Positions 1 through 11,380 of a DNA stretch of 64,000 nt are shown here, one piece after another. Each line of letters opens with the position of its first letter. The stretch's first letter is position 1. The notes beneath the pieces were generated by a model that was given only the letters and a program-made list of their open reading frames with translations, searched no databases and was not told the DNA's origin. Source of the DNA: Lunularia cruciata (lineage: Eukaryota; Streptophyta; Marchantiopsida; Lunulariales; Lunulariaceae); contig OX419757.1 of the NCBI GenBank assembly GCA_948567375.1, forward strand, positions 7,440,001-7,504,000, written 5' to 3'. A program made the translations under genes and the position numbers.

Positions 1-1386
1 CGGGAAACTTGTAGATACAGCGCGAAACCGGCATTTCGACGGATGTGGAAAATAATTGCCGTTCCAGAAACAGCACGCCAAGTCACAGGATATCCTTACT
101 TCAATCCTGGACAGACTGTTCTTTCAAAGCCCGTACCATGGTAAGGATGATATGCGATCCTTACAGGAACTACGTACATCAGGGAATACGTATAGACCGT
201 GAGATCGATAACTGGACAGTCCCGATTGAGGCAGTCCGCAAGTATAGAGTAAGTTCAAACAGGAGATTCATTACCATGTACACAGTATCCTTCGCTCTGC
301 AGAGAAGGAGGAGCAGGCAGCCAGGGAAAATTTCAGCCGTTAGATTCAAATCGGACAGGTTGTACACATGAGCACATGAAGGATTAAAAAGTTCCTTTCG
401 AAGCCAGCCGAATCTTAGAAAAGCCCCGGATCTGACGTAAAGGTGGACCAAAAATCTCCTCAGCGGTTCGATTTAAATCGAACGGTTGCTATCTTACGAG
501 TTTGAAAGATTCTCTGAGAACTTGTATGTTCGGAAGTCGTTTAGCGGGACAACTTTCGCTAAAACCACGGGCCTGTTTCAATTTACGACGGCCACGCTAC
601 ACTCATCAAACAGCAGCAAAGACCGTTCGATGGACATCTAGCGGGTCAGATATACCGAATAAAGGAGAAATTCCAAAGATTCTAAAAGTAGTTCTACGGT
701 GAGGAAATCAATAAATGCACAAACTTGTGAGCGAAGACGCTGAGGCCAGGGTCGTCGCCGGACGAAAAACGTGACGTAAACAGCATCGGACCGGCCGACC
801 TAATGACGGGTTAATCATCGGGTTAGACGTCAGAATTGGTCTAAACTGGACTAAGGTGGGGCCAAGAGGTTGATTAGCGGAAGTTAAGGAGATTAATGGC
901 GGATTAGGCACTGGAAGAAGTCGGAAATCCAGCTCCAGCTGAGCTTGTCCTTCATGCCTCCGAAGGTAGTGGTGCATCTTCCTCTTGTGAACTGCATCGT
1001 TCCGTCGTCTTCTTCTGCTTGCGCGGTCGGGAGTAGGCAAGGAAAGGGAAGGCAGGCAGGCAGCAGGGGGAGGTCAGCAAACGAAGGAAGGAAGTGCATA
1101 GTGGGGAAGGGTGAGCAGATCGCTGGAGCGAGGACCGCAAGAGCTTTGATGGGAAGATCGGAATTTGGCGAAGATTGAGGAGTTTCTGGGAGCGGGATCG
1201 AATGATGGAGCAGTTTGCTGGAGGTGATGAGGTGATGGATCGACGGATTGAGGTGGAAAAACGGGAGGATAGATAGGGGAACAGGAGCGCAAAGGATTTT
1301 GAATACGTGCGGTGGCTGTAGATTAGAGTGATAGTGGTAATAGCAGCAGGTTTGGATCTGGATTGATAAGCGGAGGGGGAGCAGAA
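1..1386 (+). promoter_or_regulatory. 5' flank and leader of the AP-2 alpha gene
   Basis: No protein family is recognisable here on either strand; the open frames present are short and unlike anything I know. The stretch from about 900 to 1386 is purine-rich on the plus strand and runs directly into the start codon at 1387, so it probably contains the 5' UTR and core promoter. I see no convincing TATA box at a fixed distance, so the transcription start cannot be placed. Bases 1-700 could equally be the end of another transcription unit to the left. Confidence 0.4.
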
Positions 1387-4300
1387 ATGGCTCTCTCCGG
1401 GATGAGAGGGCTGTCGGTGTTTATTAGCGATGTGAGGAATTGTCAGAATAAAGAGCAGGAACGATTGCGGGTCGATAAGGAGCTTGCTAACATCAGGACG
1501 CGGTTCAAAAATGAGAGAGTACGTTAGCTGCATTGCTCTATTTCTTCTCTTCTCTGAGCCGACCTCGCCTCTCCACCTTCAAGGGCGTAGGACTTTTCTT
1601 TTCTGTGATTTTGAGCAGACACCGTCGATTGGGTAGTTATCAGCTTTGTGATAGGGATGTGGATTTGGTCTTGAGCGGGAAAGATGGAAGTGTGGACAAT
1701 ATGTAACGTAAAACTTCATAGAGACCCGGTCTTGGCGTGGGAGTGGAGTCTTTCTGTTCACGTGGCTGGATAGTGAGGAGAGGGATCTGTTCATGGTTTG
1801 CCGGGGCGGAATAGAGCTCAGACTCGTGCGCTCGGGCAGTCAAGCATACGTGGATCTGTGTAGCCATTTGCTGTTGGAGCCCAATTTTGTTTGCTTTTTT
1901 GGTCGAGTGCCTAAGTTGTCATTTCTGGCACGTGCTTCTATGACTAGAGAGTAGAGTATCCGTTCATCAGCTGGGTCAGCTCGAGCGTGCAGGACACGGT
2001 GATACTCAGTAACTTATCCTACAGACTTGTCTACTTGCGAGGCAAATTTTCAAGTGTCAGCAATGCAACGCATTTCTCGGCCTAAAGGTTAGAAGTTCTG
2101 GACCTGGTGAACGCAGCGGGGTTTCCTCTTTGACTTTGTGGTTTTGGATGAATTCCAGGGTTTAACACCGTACGAGAAGAAAAAGTATGTCTGGAAAATG
2201 CTGTATATTTACATGCTCGGTTACGACGTTGATTTTGGGCACATGGAAACTGTTGCTCTTATATCTGCACCGAAGTACGCGGAGAAGCAGGTACAGGTGC
2301 TCTGGAATTCAGTGTAGAATGCAACTTTTTGATTGACGTTTTTTGCAAAACTTTGGTCGTTTGCACGTTCGCGGGAATCCCTTCTGTGGTTTCAGATCCA
2401 TAGACTTCATAAAGGGTATAAAAGTCTATGCAAGGCCCGAAGAGTTATAAAGTAGAGTAAAGAGTATAAATTCTGTGCAATATGAACCCGAAGATTTGCC
2501 CATGCAACTCTTGGAGGATATACTTTCCAGAATATGATAACTTCGGTAAAGGTTTGACCCGAAGGTGCGTGTTTTTGATTGGTCTGATGGTCTCAGGTCG
2601 GGTATATTGTCACCTCGTGCTTGCTGAATGAGAATCACGACTTTCTGAGGTTGGTAATCAACACTGTGCGGAATGACATCATCGGCAAAAATGAAACCTT
2701 TCAATGCCTTGCTCTGACCATGGTACTATAACATCTTACTTTGCTCCCACCTGTTTTAACACTACGAGAACATTGTAGAACTAAAGAATGTAGAAGACAA
2801 CCTATTTTATCTTGTGTACAGCAAGTTTTGGGAGGCCAGTAATTACAGTGCAAGTTGTGATTTTGCCACAGACTTCTAAGGCATCGAAAAATGACAGCTA
2901 AGGGAATATATTGTAAGAATGTCGCTTACAAGAGCTTCAAACGGCAAGAAACGATGTGCTATGGAGAGTAAAATTCCTAGATAGTTTGTAAACTGGGCTG
3001 TGTAGTGGATAAAAGCTTGTCTACCATGGGTCAACTGTCCTCTGGACAGTTGGATCCGACATTCGCTGCTTTTTGCCACTGCACGAAGCCGTAATATAAG
3101 TTTTGAAGGATGTCAGAAAAACATCATGATGTAACAGTTGCCGCTTGGGGGCCTTAGTTATGCTCTATCTTATACCGCTTGATATACTTCGTTTGCAGGT
3201 GGGAAATGTGGGTGGAAAGGAGTTTTCAGAATCTTTAGCTCCTGATGTACAGAAGCTTCTGGTACGCGTATACTTGGAACCGATAAAACCATATTTTTGA
3301 TGACAATAGCCAGTGGTTGTTTATCGTACTCCTTAGAAACCAATATTTCTTTCCACGTTTCCCTTCGCAGATATCCAGCACCTGCAGACCTCTCGTCCGG
3401 AAAAAGGCTGCGCTTTGCCTGCTTCGATTGTACAGGAAGAATCCAGACGTTGTGAATGTGGATGGATGGTAAGTGGGATCTCATTAAGAAGATTCTGTGG
3501 TATTTCACCTGAGAAGTAGTCTGTTTAAGTTCGTTCCAGATCTAACGAATTGTTTGTAAGGACAGAAGAGTGCTGAGTGAGTTTACACGTGCTTAGTGTT
3601 GGACCGGTTCACATCGCTTGCGTCCAATTTCCTGAAGTGGCATTCATGTTTGATCAAGTCAACTATCTGGAGATAGTCTGTTTGAGTAATCGTATCCGAG
3701 TCTTGAGCTGATGAGTGGCACTGGAGTCTAACAGTGGTTGTCTTCGGGGATCAGGTCAGAGCGCATGGTGCAACTGTTAGACGAGAGGGACATTGGTGTG
3801 CTCACAGCGGTCATGAGTTTACTAGTGTCTCTGGTGGCCAATAATCCTGAAGGATACTGGAATTGCGTCCCGAAGTGTGTCCGTTCTCTGGAGCGGTTAA
3901 CTAGGAGTGAAGGGATTCCTCAGGAGTATACTTATTACGGCATTCCTTCACCCTGGCTGCAGGTAAGTAACGTTTGTAAGCGAAGTCTGCTTGCCAGATG
4001 TATAAGTCTGCTTGAGTCCATAAGTTTGTAACCTCTTGCCAAAATTTGCGATTTAGGATTACTGATCTGAAAAAAATAAAAATAAAAATTAATGATTACG
4101 GTACCTCTGTGAGTGGATTGCTCTCTATTTGATCAAAGGATACCGTGTATACATTGTGTTCTAGTATAAGCATTATTGTTCTTTTAAGCAAATTAAAGAT
4201 TGCTGAGTAGAACTCTGAATTCTCCAGGTTAAGACTATGCGAGTCTTGCAGTACTTCCCGGCCATAGAAGACCCTACTATCCGGAAGTCTCTGTTTGAGG

Positions 4301-7300
4301 TAAGCCTATGCCAAATGCATTTTAAATTGATACGTACTTGATACTTGTTCTCAAAAAGGGAGCTGAGCTAATCGGGAAATGCTTCTACAGGTTCTACAAC
4401 GCATTTTGGTGGGCACTGATGTTGTGAAGAATGTGAACAAGAACAATGCTTCGCACGCTGTGCTCTTCGAGGCACTTGCCCTGGTATGTCACGCATGCAC
4501 CCTCTTAGCGGTGATGAACAAGAAGGGCGATAGATAGGTTAAAGTCCTTTGTGTTGTTGCTGGCGCACGCATTTCTGAAGCCTTGGATGTACAACAAGTG
4601 CAAGTAGTATCTGAACTTTTCCTAGACTCTCACATAAAAGATATTTATAAGACATACAAAGAGATATACGATCAGGATTTTCTGGGTGTTGTCTTTAATA
4701 ATCACATTTCCATCCTTATCGAGGTATTTGTTGGTTCCCTTGTTGAATATGTGCAGGTAATGCACCTTGACGCAGAGAAAGAGATGATGTCACAGTGCGT
4801 GGCATTACTCGGAAGATTCATAGCTGTCCGGGAGCCAAATATTCGGTATTTGGGCCTGGTACGGTACCCCCACTGTTGGGTCTCTCTGTCAACTCGTCTC
4901 TAAAGGCTCGTGAACTTCTTCCTCACGATTTCAAAGTAGGGGATGACGTTGGGTGTCTTCTGCCATGCTAACCATTCCTTTGCTATCTTGCAGGAGAATA
5001 TGACAAGAATGCTGTTGGTAGCAGATGTACAAGATAGTATCAAAAGACATCAAGCACAAATCATCAGTTCCTTGAAGGACCCAGATATCAGGTCTGTGCT
5101 ATCCATCCGTTCTGAGATGGGTGCAGATTGCCTTTGTTATTCTCTCTTTCATACCTCATCAATATGCCCATGAGTGTAAATCGCGTATCTGGATTCTCCA
5201 TCATAGGAAGCAATGAATGTGCTGGTAGCGCTTGCAATCTGCTGTTGCATTAGTACACTCACACTTCTACACTTCCTCTTGAATTTTCATAAAGAATCAA
5301 TTTGCACCGTATCACAGAGGTGCAATGGTTACGGGAGGATAAGTAGAAAATGACATTTTGAAGAAAGCAGAATATGGTACTAACTCATTGCTCTCTTTAC
5401 TCCGAGAGCTGCTGCAGTATTCGAAGGAGGTCCCTAGATTTGCTTTATGGAATGTGTGATGTCAGTAACGCAAAAGACATTGTCGAAGAACTTCTGCAGG
5501 TTCGCTTTCTTCTTTCCATCTGTAGTAACCACCTTTTAACATGTATCTTATTATTGAAATCAAGAGCATACCTGTGGGGAAGACGGGCATAAGATAGGAC
5601 GGTTCTGAATCTAACCGTATCTTCTATGTACATGCTGCAGTATCTGACCACAGCTGATTTTGGCATCCGTGAAGAGCTTGCACTTAAGGCGGCCATCCTC
5701 GCTGAGAAGTTCGCTCCGGATTTGTCCTGGTATGTTTGTTATCGGGGTGTAAGATTATGTAATTCTTTTTGAGATTTCTTAGACGAGAGAATGTTATCCT
5801 TTCAGAGGTGCATGTGCGCGCTTGAAATATTACCATCTGAAATAGTTCATTACCGCCTTCTTGATACCTGTAAGTTTCATTCTTCGAAAGCAGTAGCAGA
5901 TACTTGTTATCTTTCTCAAGAGAGCTTGCCGTTGCTAACACACACGTTTCGTGGGCAGGTATGTTGATGTCATTCTTCAGCTAATTGAGAAGGCTGGAGA
6001 CTTCGTAAGTGATGATATCTGGTATAGAGTGGTCCAGTTTGTAACCAATAATGAAGATCTTCAGGTATAAGTCCTCTCACCTATTTTTAAAATTAGAGTC
6101 TCAAGTATGACGTTGGCCTGATAGTTCGTCGAGAACCTATGTTGCTCTGTTGTAACTGATCTGGCCATCTCTTCAGTTTGTGGTTATCTGTTATAAGATA
6201 TTACCAAGGGGTTTTCTAACTTTTATCTGCAATGGGGCATGGCAGGCATACTCAGCAGCAAAAGCCCGAGAGTATCTGGATAAGCCTGCTGTCCATGAAA
6301 CTATGGTCAAGGTAATTTCATTATTGTTCCATGCCAGGGATCCAGTCGCACTAGTTGATTACGAACTGAGAGTATGCAGACGGGAATGACAGTTATCCAT
6401 CTTTCATATTTATTGACTTCTGAATTGACAAGGCGTAGCTATCGTTTGTCGCGAAGACCCTTGTTTCCTATTCAATTCTTTCCGGTTCATTACAGGTTGC
6501 AGGGTATCTGCTAGGGGAGTACAGTCATCTTTTGGCGAGAAGACCTGGCTGCAGTCCTAAGGAGATCTTTGTCATCATCCATGACAAGTTCCCAACTGTC
6601 ACGTAAGCTGTTTATATGTATTCTAGTTAATCACTCTATTAGCTGCGTGTTTGTCATATGAGCTGGACGGTCAATTGATGAACTTAGTTTGCATCGTGGA
6701 CGCCATTGCTTCCCTGTGTTTTGACCTACGTCCTTTCCTTTTGCAGGACATCAACAAAAGCTTTACTTTTATCAGCGTATGTGAAATTGCTGATGCACTC
6801 ACAACCTCCTGAACCGGAGTTGCAAGAGCTAGTGTTGGGTGTATTTAAAAAGTGCGTATACTTCCTGTCTATAAATTAAAAAGATATTGTCAGAAATGTT
6901 CAAAGTTATGCCAGTCTCTTGTATGTTGACGCGTCAGTCGCTTGTACTGGCTCCTGCTAACCTCTTTTCCATAATTAACTTATGAGGTCGTCTACCTGGT
7001 TAAGCTTCATGATTCTAGAATGGTAACGAAAGTCATTCCAAGAAGTTGGAGAAATAATGATGTTCTCTAGAAACTCTGTTGAGGCTACATGCCTTCTTTA
7101 TCATAGGACTGGAAATCAATCTATTTAAAGTTTCTTAATCATTAAACAAAAGGGTTTGAAGATCCCCGTGCATCTAATGAACCTACAACTTTGATGACGT
7201 TAACTATGCTACTCCCAGAGGGACGGAGGAGGCTAGGTTAGCCAAAAGATGGTTTGGGGTATTGTTAGTGACCAAGGAGTTAACATAATAGCAGGAATAG

Positions 7301-10300
7301 CAGGAGAAAGCGGAGTTTGATAGTGGATACTTTTCTCTTTCACGGCAGGTATGAGAGTTACGTCGATGCTGAAGTACAACAACGTGCTGTGGAGTACTTG
7401 GCTCTGAGCCGAAAAGGAGCTTCAGTGATGGATATTTTAGCCGAAATGCCTAAGTTTCCTGAAAGACAGGTAAATGACCAGACTAAGACAAAGCACTTGT
7501 ATGATATCCAGCTAAGAATTTTAGCCTATATTTCAAGCACTTGTGGATGCTGAATTGTATAAAGACACTTGTATCTTGTTAGTCATTTTGACAAATCTTA
7601 TGGGTGAGACTTCTGGAGCATGCAATAAGATTATACATTTGCAAGCAAGTTTGGGACTGAAGTAGAAAGCAATAGAAGCGATGAGGAATTGCACTGGTAA
7701 CTGACTTGGTCCTTTATGCCACAGTCCGCTCTTCTGAAGAAGGCAGAAGATACAGAAGGCGATGCAGCAGAAACGAGTGCCACAAAGCTGCGAATACAAC
7801 AACAAGTATCGACTGCACTGGTTGTATCTGATGCAAAGCCAAATGGACCCAGTATTCCTCTTACCAGATTATCCTCAGCACCCCGCAACATTGTGAGTTT
7901 GTCTACCTGCTTTGGAGTTCTGTTTGTTTTTTTGTTATCAATCTCAATTTTGGAGATGGCTGTGGACCTTCGGAGTATTAGTCACTGGAGATTGTTCGTA
8001 ATGACAGGATCAGATGGGATTACCTGATACCACAGCTCAACCCCCACCTTATGCAAACGGAGCCGTGCCAAGATCCGCTCCAGTCCCTGCAGCTGGTGCT
8101 CCCGTTGCCCCTGCTCCCGCTCCCGCCCCTACTCCTGCTCCAGCTCCAGCTCCGGCACCTACCACAGCAGATCTTCTTGGTGATTTATTGGCACCCCTAG
8201 CTATTGAAGCACCCCCTGGCCTCGGTCCCACACCTGCACCGGTAGCAGCATCTCCAGCAAGTGCAATACTTGCGCTGGAGGCACCTCCGTCAGCTGGCCT
8301 TGCTCCGGCCCCACCTGCAGCCGGAGATTCGTTGGCTTTGGCTTTAATGGATACGCCTTCTCCTCAAGTTCAGGTGCTGTTTACTTGTTGACACTGCCAT
8401 TTAGTATGTCTGCGTCACTTTCACTGTTGAGTATGGCTTGTATTCATATATAGGTTGACAAATCATGCGTCAGGCTAGCTTTATGGGCTTCTCGGACCAG
8501 AAACCGTCTTTGTAGATTATTTTGGCAATATTCAGTTGGCACGGGCGCTGAAAATCACCTGTTTCCAGTGATGTAGGACTGTTTTACTCTTGCCCATCTA
8601 TTAGACCTCACGTGTATAAATCCTCTGAGTTTATATTTCCCGATTTTAAGTATGTTTGTCACTATACATGTCTCAAAGTGGCTGCTCAAACCTCGTGTTC
8701 GGATGTAGGGACTTGTATTTACCTCGACAATCTCTTGCATTTGGATCCTTTTGTTTTGTTTTGTTTTTCACTACTAATAAACCTTGTTCTCATGTGCAAC
8801 TTTCAGCCCCTTGGCAGTATCACGGATTGGTTCCGCTCGCTCTCTATAAAGGATAGCGGAGTACTTTATGAAGATCCGATGATTCAGGTGAAGTTAAACA
8901 AAAGCTTCCTAGAACTAGAGAGTTCATGAAGAATGACCGGGTCAACATTTTGGATTCTATGTAAACTGTCAACCAGAACATCACGTCAAACCACATCAAT
9001 TCATCTCTGTACGCCATTGCTAGTAAATAATAGTTAGTGGGTTTGCAGATTGGCATTAAGACAGACTGGCGGGGCCCACAAGGACGGATGTTTCTGTTCT
9101 TTGGTAACAAGAATGCAGCTCCTTTGGTGTCAGTGAGGGCTGTAGTGATAGCTCCATCGAATTTGCGCGTACAGCTAACGACTGTTCCTGAAATCATTCC
9201 TCCTAGAGCACAGGTAAGTTCCCGTCTATTTATTGTCGTTTTTCTTCGTGATGTGTGTTGAGAAGCTGCTCCAAAGATGGTGAGTTGGGTACTTTGAAAT
9301 GTAGGCTCGATTAGTCCGGAAAGTTCGGTCCAGTTGAATTCCCCTGACTAATGTCAAGAAACTGGGTTGATAAACCTGTAACTGGGTGTATCAGAAAAGG
9401 TTCATTTGATTCTGCGATCTATTTTGTGTATGAAAACTGGACTGTAAAACTAACGCAGAGTGACTGTTTTGCAGGTCCAATCTCCTCTGGATGTCGTATG
9501 CATACATGCCAGTAGAGAAGTACCCGTGCTGGAGATATCCTACATCAGTGTTAACGTTCCTGTAAGTGGATCACTGTCGAAGTTGGTTAGTGTGTTGCAA
9601 GTTACAGTTGACTTGCGTAGTTTTCACCTGTCTTAGAAAAATAGACTGACTTAAGTGCTTGGTTGTGCAGATGAATCTGAACTTGCGTTTACCAGTAGTT
9701 ATGAACAAGTTCCTGCAAGCTACACCAGTTTCAGCACCGGACTTCGTAGCAAAGTGGAGAGTACTTGCTGGTCCACCTACGAAACTCCAAGAAGTGGTAT
9801 GGTTTCGTTTTTAGAGTTCCAAGAATTATTGCCGAGGGAAAGCCTGAGATGGAGATAAATTTTCACTGCATGAGATTTATTTCATACAAGGAGAGCAGTG
9901 ACTGTTTGATGTGAAAACCTGTTTTTAACTTTGTTTGGAATGAGCAGGTCCGAGGAGTGAAGCCGTTACCACTTGCTGATATGGCTGATTTGTTTACTAG
10001 TTTGCATGTTGGTGTGGCCCCGGGATTGGTGAGTGCTCCACATCCAGTAGCTGAAAGAAACGTATTATGTCACCTCGTCCAATATCTTGCTAGACTGCTG
10101 CTGCGCTGAAAGGACTCATCAGAAGATATTACAGTGCAATATCGGAGCTGTCGTTTGTTGGTGCTCTTGCTCGCCTACGCACCTTTGCGAGCATGAAGGT
10201 GTCTGTTTTACTTCTTTGCTCTGAACTTGGTCTCGTGACATGACCTTTGGCAGGATCCCAACCCAAACAACATCGTCGCAGCAGCTACGTTCTTCTCAGA

Positions 10301-10827
10301 GGCTGGAGGAGCAACTTTATGTCTGGTAAATGCCTGTTCTATTGAGACGACGTTTGCTCATCTTGCTTATGGAGTTGTCTGATTGTCTAGTTGCCACTAT
10401 TAGGTTTACCTATTGATTCTGATTATCTTTCTCTTTGGCAGATTCGGGTTGAGACGGATCCTGCGGATAGGACGCAGGTTCGGCTAACTGTGGCCACTCC
10501 GGATCCAACCACCACGTTTGAGTGAGTGAACCACTTCAATAATCTTCTGTTGGTCCTGGTTAAGTTCCTCGTCCTGTAGCGTTCTCGTCCTAGTAGTCTT
10601 TCTCAATCTTTTAGGTGATTCAAACATCTGGTGTGTACTTGTAAGCATCCGAGGGATATGATTCTCATATCTTTACACTGGTCGTGCTGTCCAGATTCAA
10701 GGAGTTTATCAAAGAACAACTGATAGATATTCCCTTCGCTGCTGCACCACCCCCTCCACCACCGGCTCCATCACCTGCATCGATGGGTTTGACAGGCCCT
10801 GCCGCTGTCCTAGCCGGTCTGATTTAG
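1387..10827 (+). CDS. AP-2 complex subunit alpha (alpha-adaptin), 27 exons
   Basis: Large subunit of the AP-2 clathrin adaptor, which binds plasma-membrane phosphoinositides and cargo during endocytosis. Exons read by eye: 1387-1518, 2159-2290, 2597-2722, 3199-3261, 3371-3468, 3755-3962, 4228-4299, 4391-4483, 4757-4858, 4994-5091, 5418-5499, 5641-5729, 5959-6064, 6246-6311, 6496-6602, 6747-6851, 7349-7469, 7725-7892, 8014-8373, 8807-8887, 9049-9213, 9475-9561, 9671-9796, 9948-10028, 10254-10325, 10442-10521, 10695-10827. All borders are GT-AG and the sum is 3153 nt (1050 aa), near the roughly 1010 aa of Arabidopsis AP2A. The N-terminus has [18 protein letters not shown] and the basic [12 protein letters not shown] patch of the lipid-binding trunk. 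The trunk runs to about residue 620, then a Pro/Ala hinge, then the appendage from about 777. The hinge keeps the plant motif [17 protein letters not shown] and the end is AVLAGLI. The acceptor of exon 19 (8014) is the least certain, because the nearest upstream AG would give an early stop. Confidence 0.95.
8071..8370 (+). repeat. Pro/Ala-rich hinge coding repeat in alpha-adaptin exon 19
   Basis: This part of exon 19 codes for alternating Pro-Ala dipeptides, densest around 8098-8160, on both sides of the conserved DLLGDLL block. It lies in the flexible hinge between trunk and appendage, where adaptins carry low-complexity linkers. The codons for the repeats vary at the third base, so this is not a pure microsatellite. 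Length variation between relatives is expected here. Confidence 0.7.
10094..10198 (+). other. candidate in-frame cassette exon in alpha-adaptin
   Basis: Between exons 10028 and 10254, a 105-nt stretch is preceded by AG, followed by GT, has no stop in the gene's frame, and would insert 35 residues (starting [13 protein letters not shown]) between the conserved ...APGL and DPNPNN. The family has no such insertion. The flanking introns would be only 65 and 55 nt, and a 35-codon open frame arises by chance fairly often, so constitutive use is unlikely. It could be an alternative exon or simply intron. Confidence 0.2.
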
Positions 10828-11380
10828 TTCTAAAGAATGTTCCATGAAAAATATCCTTCCTGTTCATTAGTTATAAACGTGGTGACCTCTCACAGGATCT
10901 GCGCAGAATCAACAACCGAGAATATTTCTGAGGACTTGAAGTGGGGTTGTGTTGAGTTCGCAGTCAATGGTACCACATCAATTGATACGGCACATACAAG
11001 ATACGATCAATTTTCTAAAAGAGTAGGGTCCACCAACAGAGCTCAGCTGGTATCTAGCTACCGGTGATAAATTTTGGGCCAGCAGAGTAAATGATCTTCT
11101 TGCTTTTGGTAGAATGATCAGTTATAGTGTTGGGTAGACCTTGCACGCTAAGGTGGTGGAAAAAATGGGCTGGTCCATGGCAAGCTTTGTAATTCGAGCT
11201 TGCACCTGTTCACATGAGAGAGATTGTCTTTGGAATTGAGGAGGTTACTGTGTTTGACTTTAGGCTAGGTATGTCCCAGTACAGATGCATACCATTAATG
11301 CAGTGCCATTGTAATAGAATATAATTCAGCCTAAATTTCAGTATTGAATTCATTTCAATAAAATTGAAAGTAACATCACG
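10828..11380 (+). other. 3' UTR and poly(A) signal of the AP-2 alpha gene
   Basis: The sequence after the TAG stop has no continuing protein similarity. The clearest polyadenylation signal is AATAAA at 11357-11362 in an AT-rich setting, which would give a 3' UTR of about 550 nt. An earlier site cannot be excluded. Confidence 0.45.

Noticed and set aside
45-451. Two open frames at the left edge
   Set aside because: Overlapping on opposite strands, rich in Arg/Ser, and without any recognised motif.
10837-11067. 76-codon frame after the alpha-adaptin stop
   Set aside because: It lies in the 3' UTR and matches no family.
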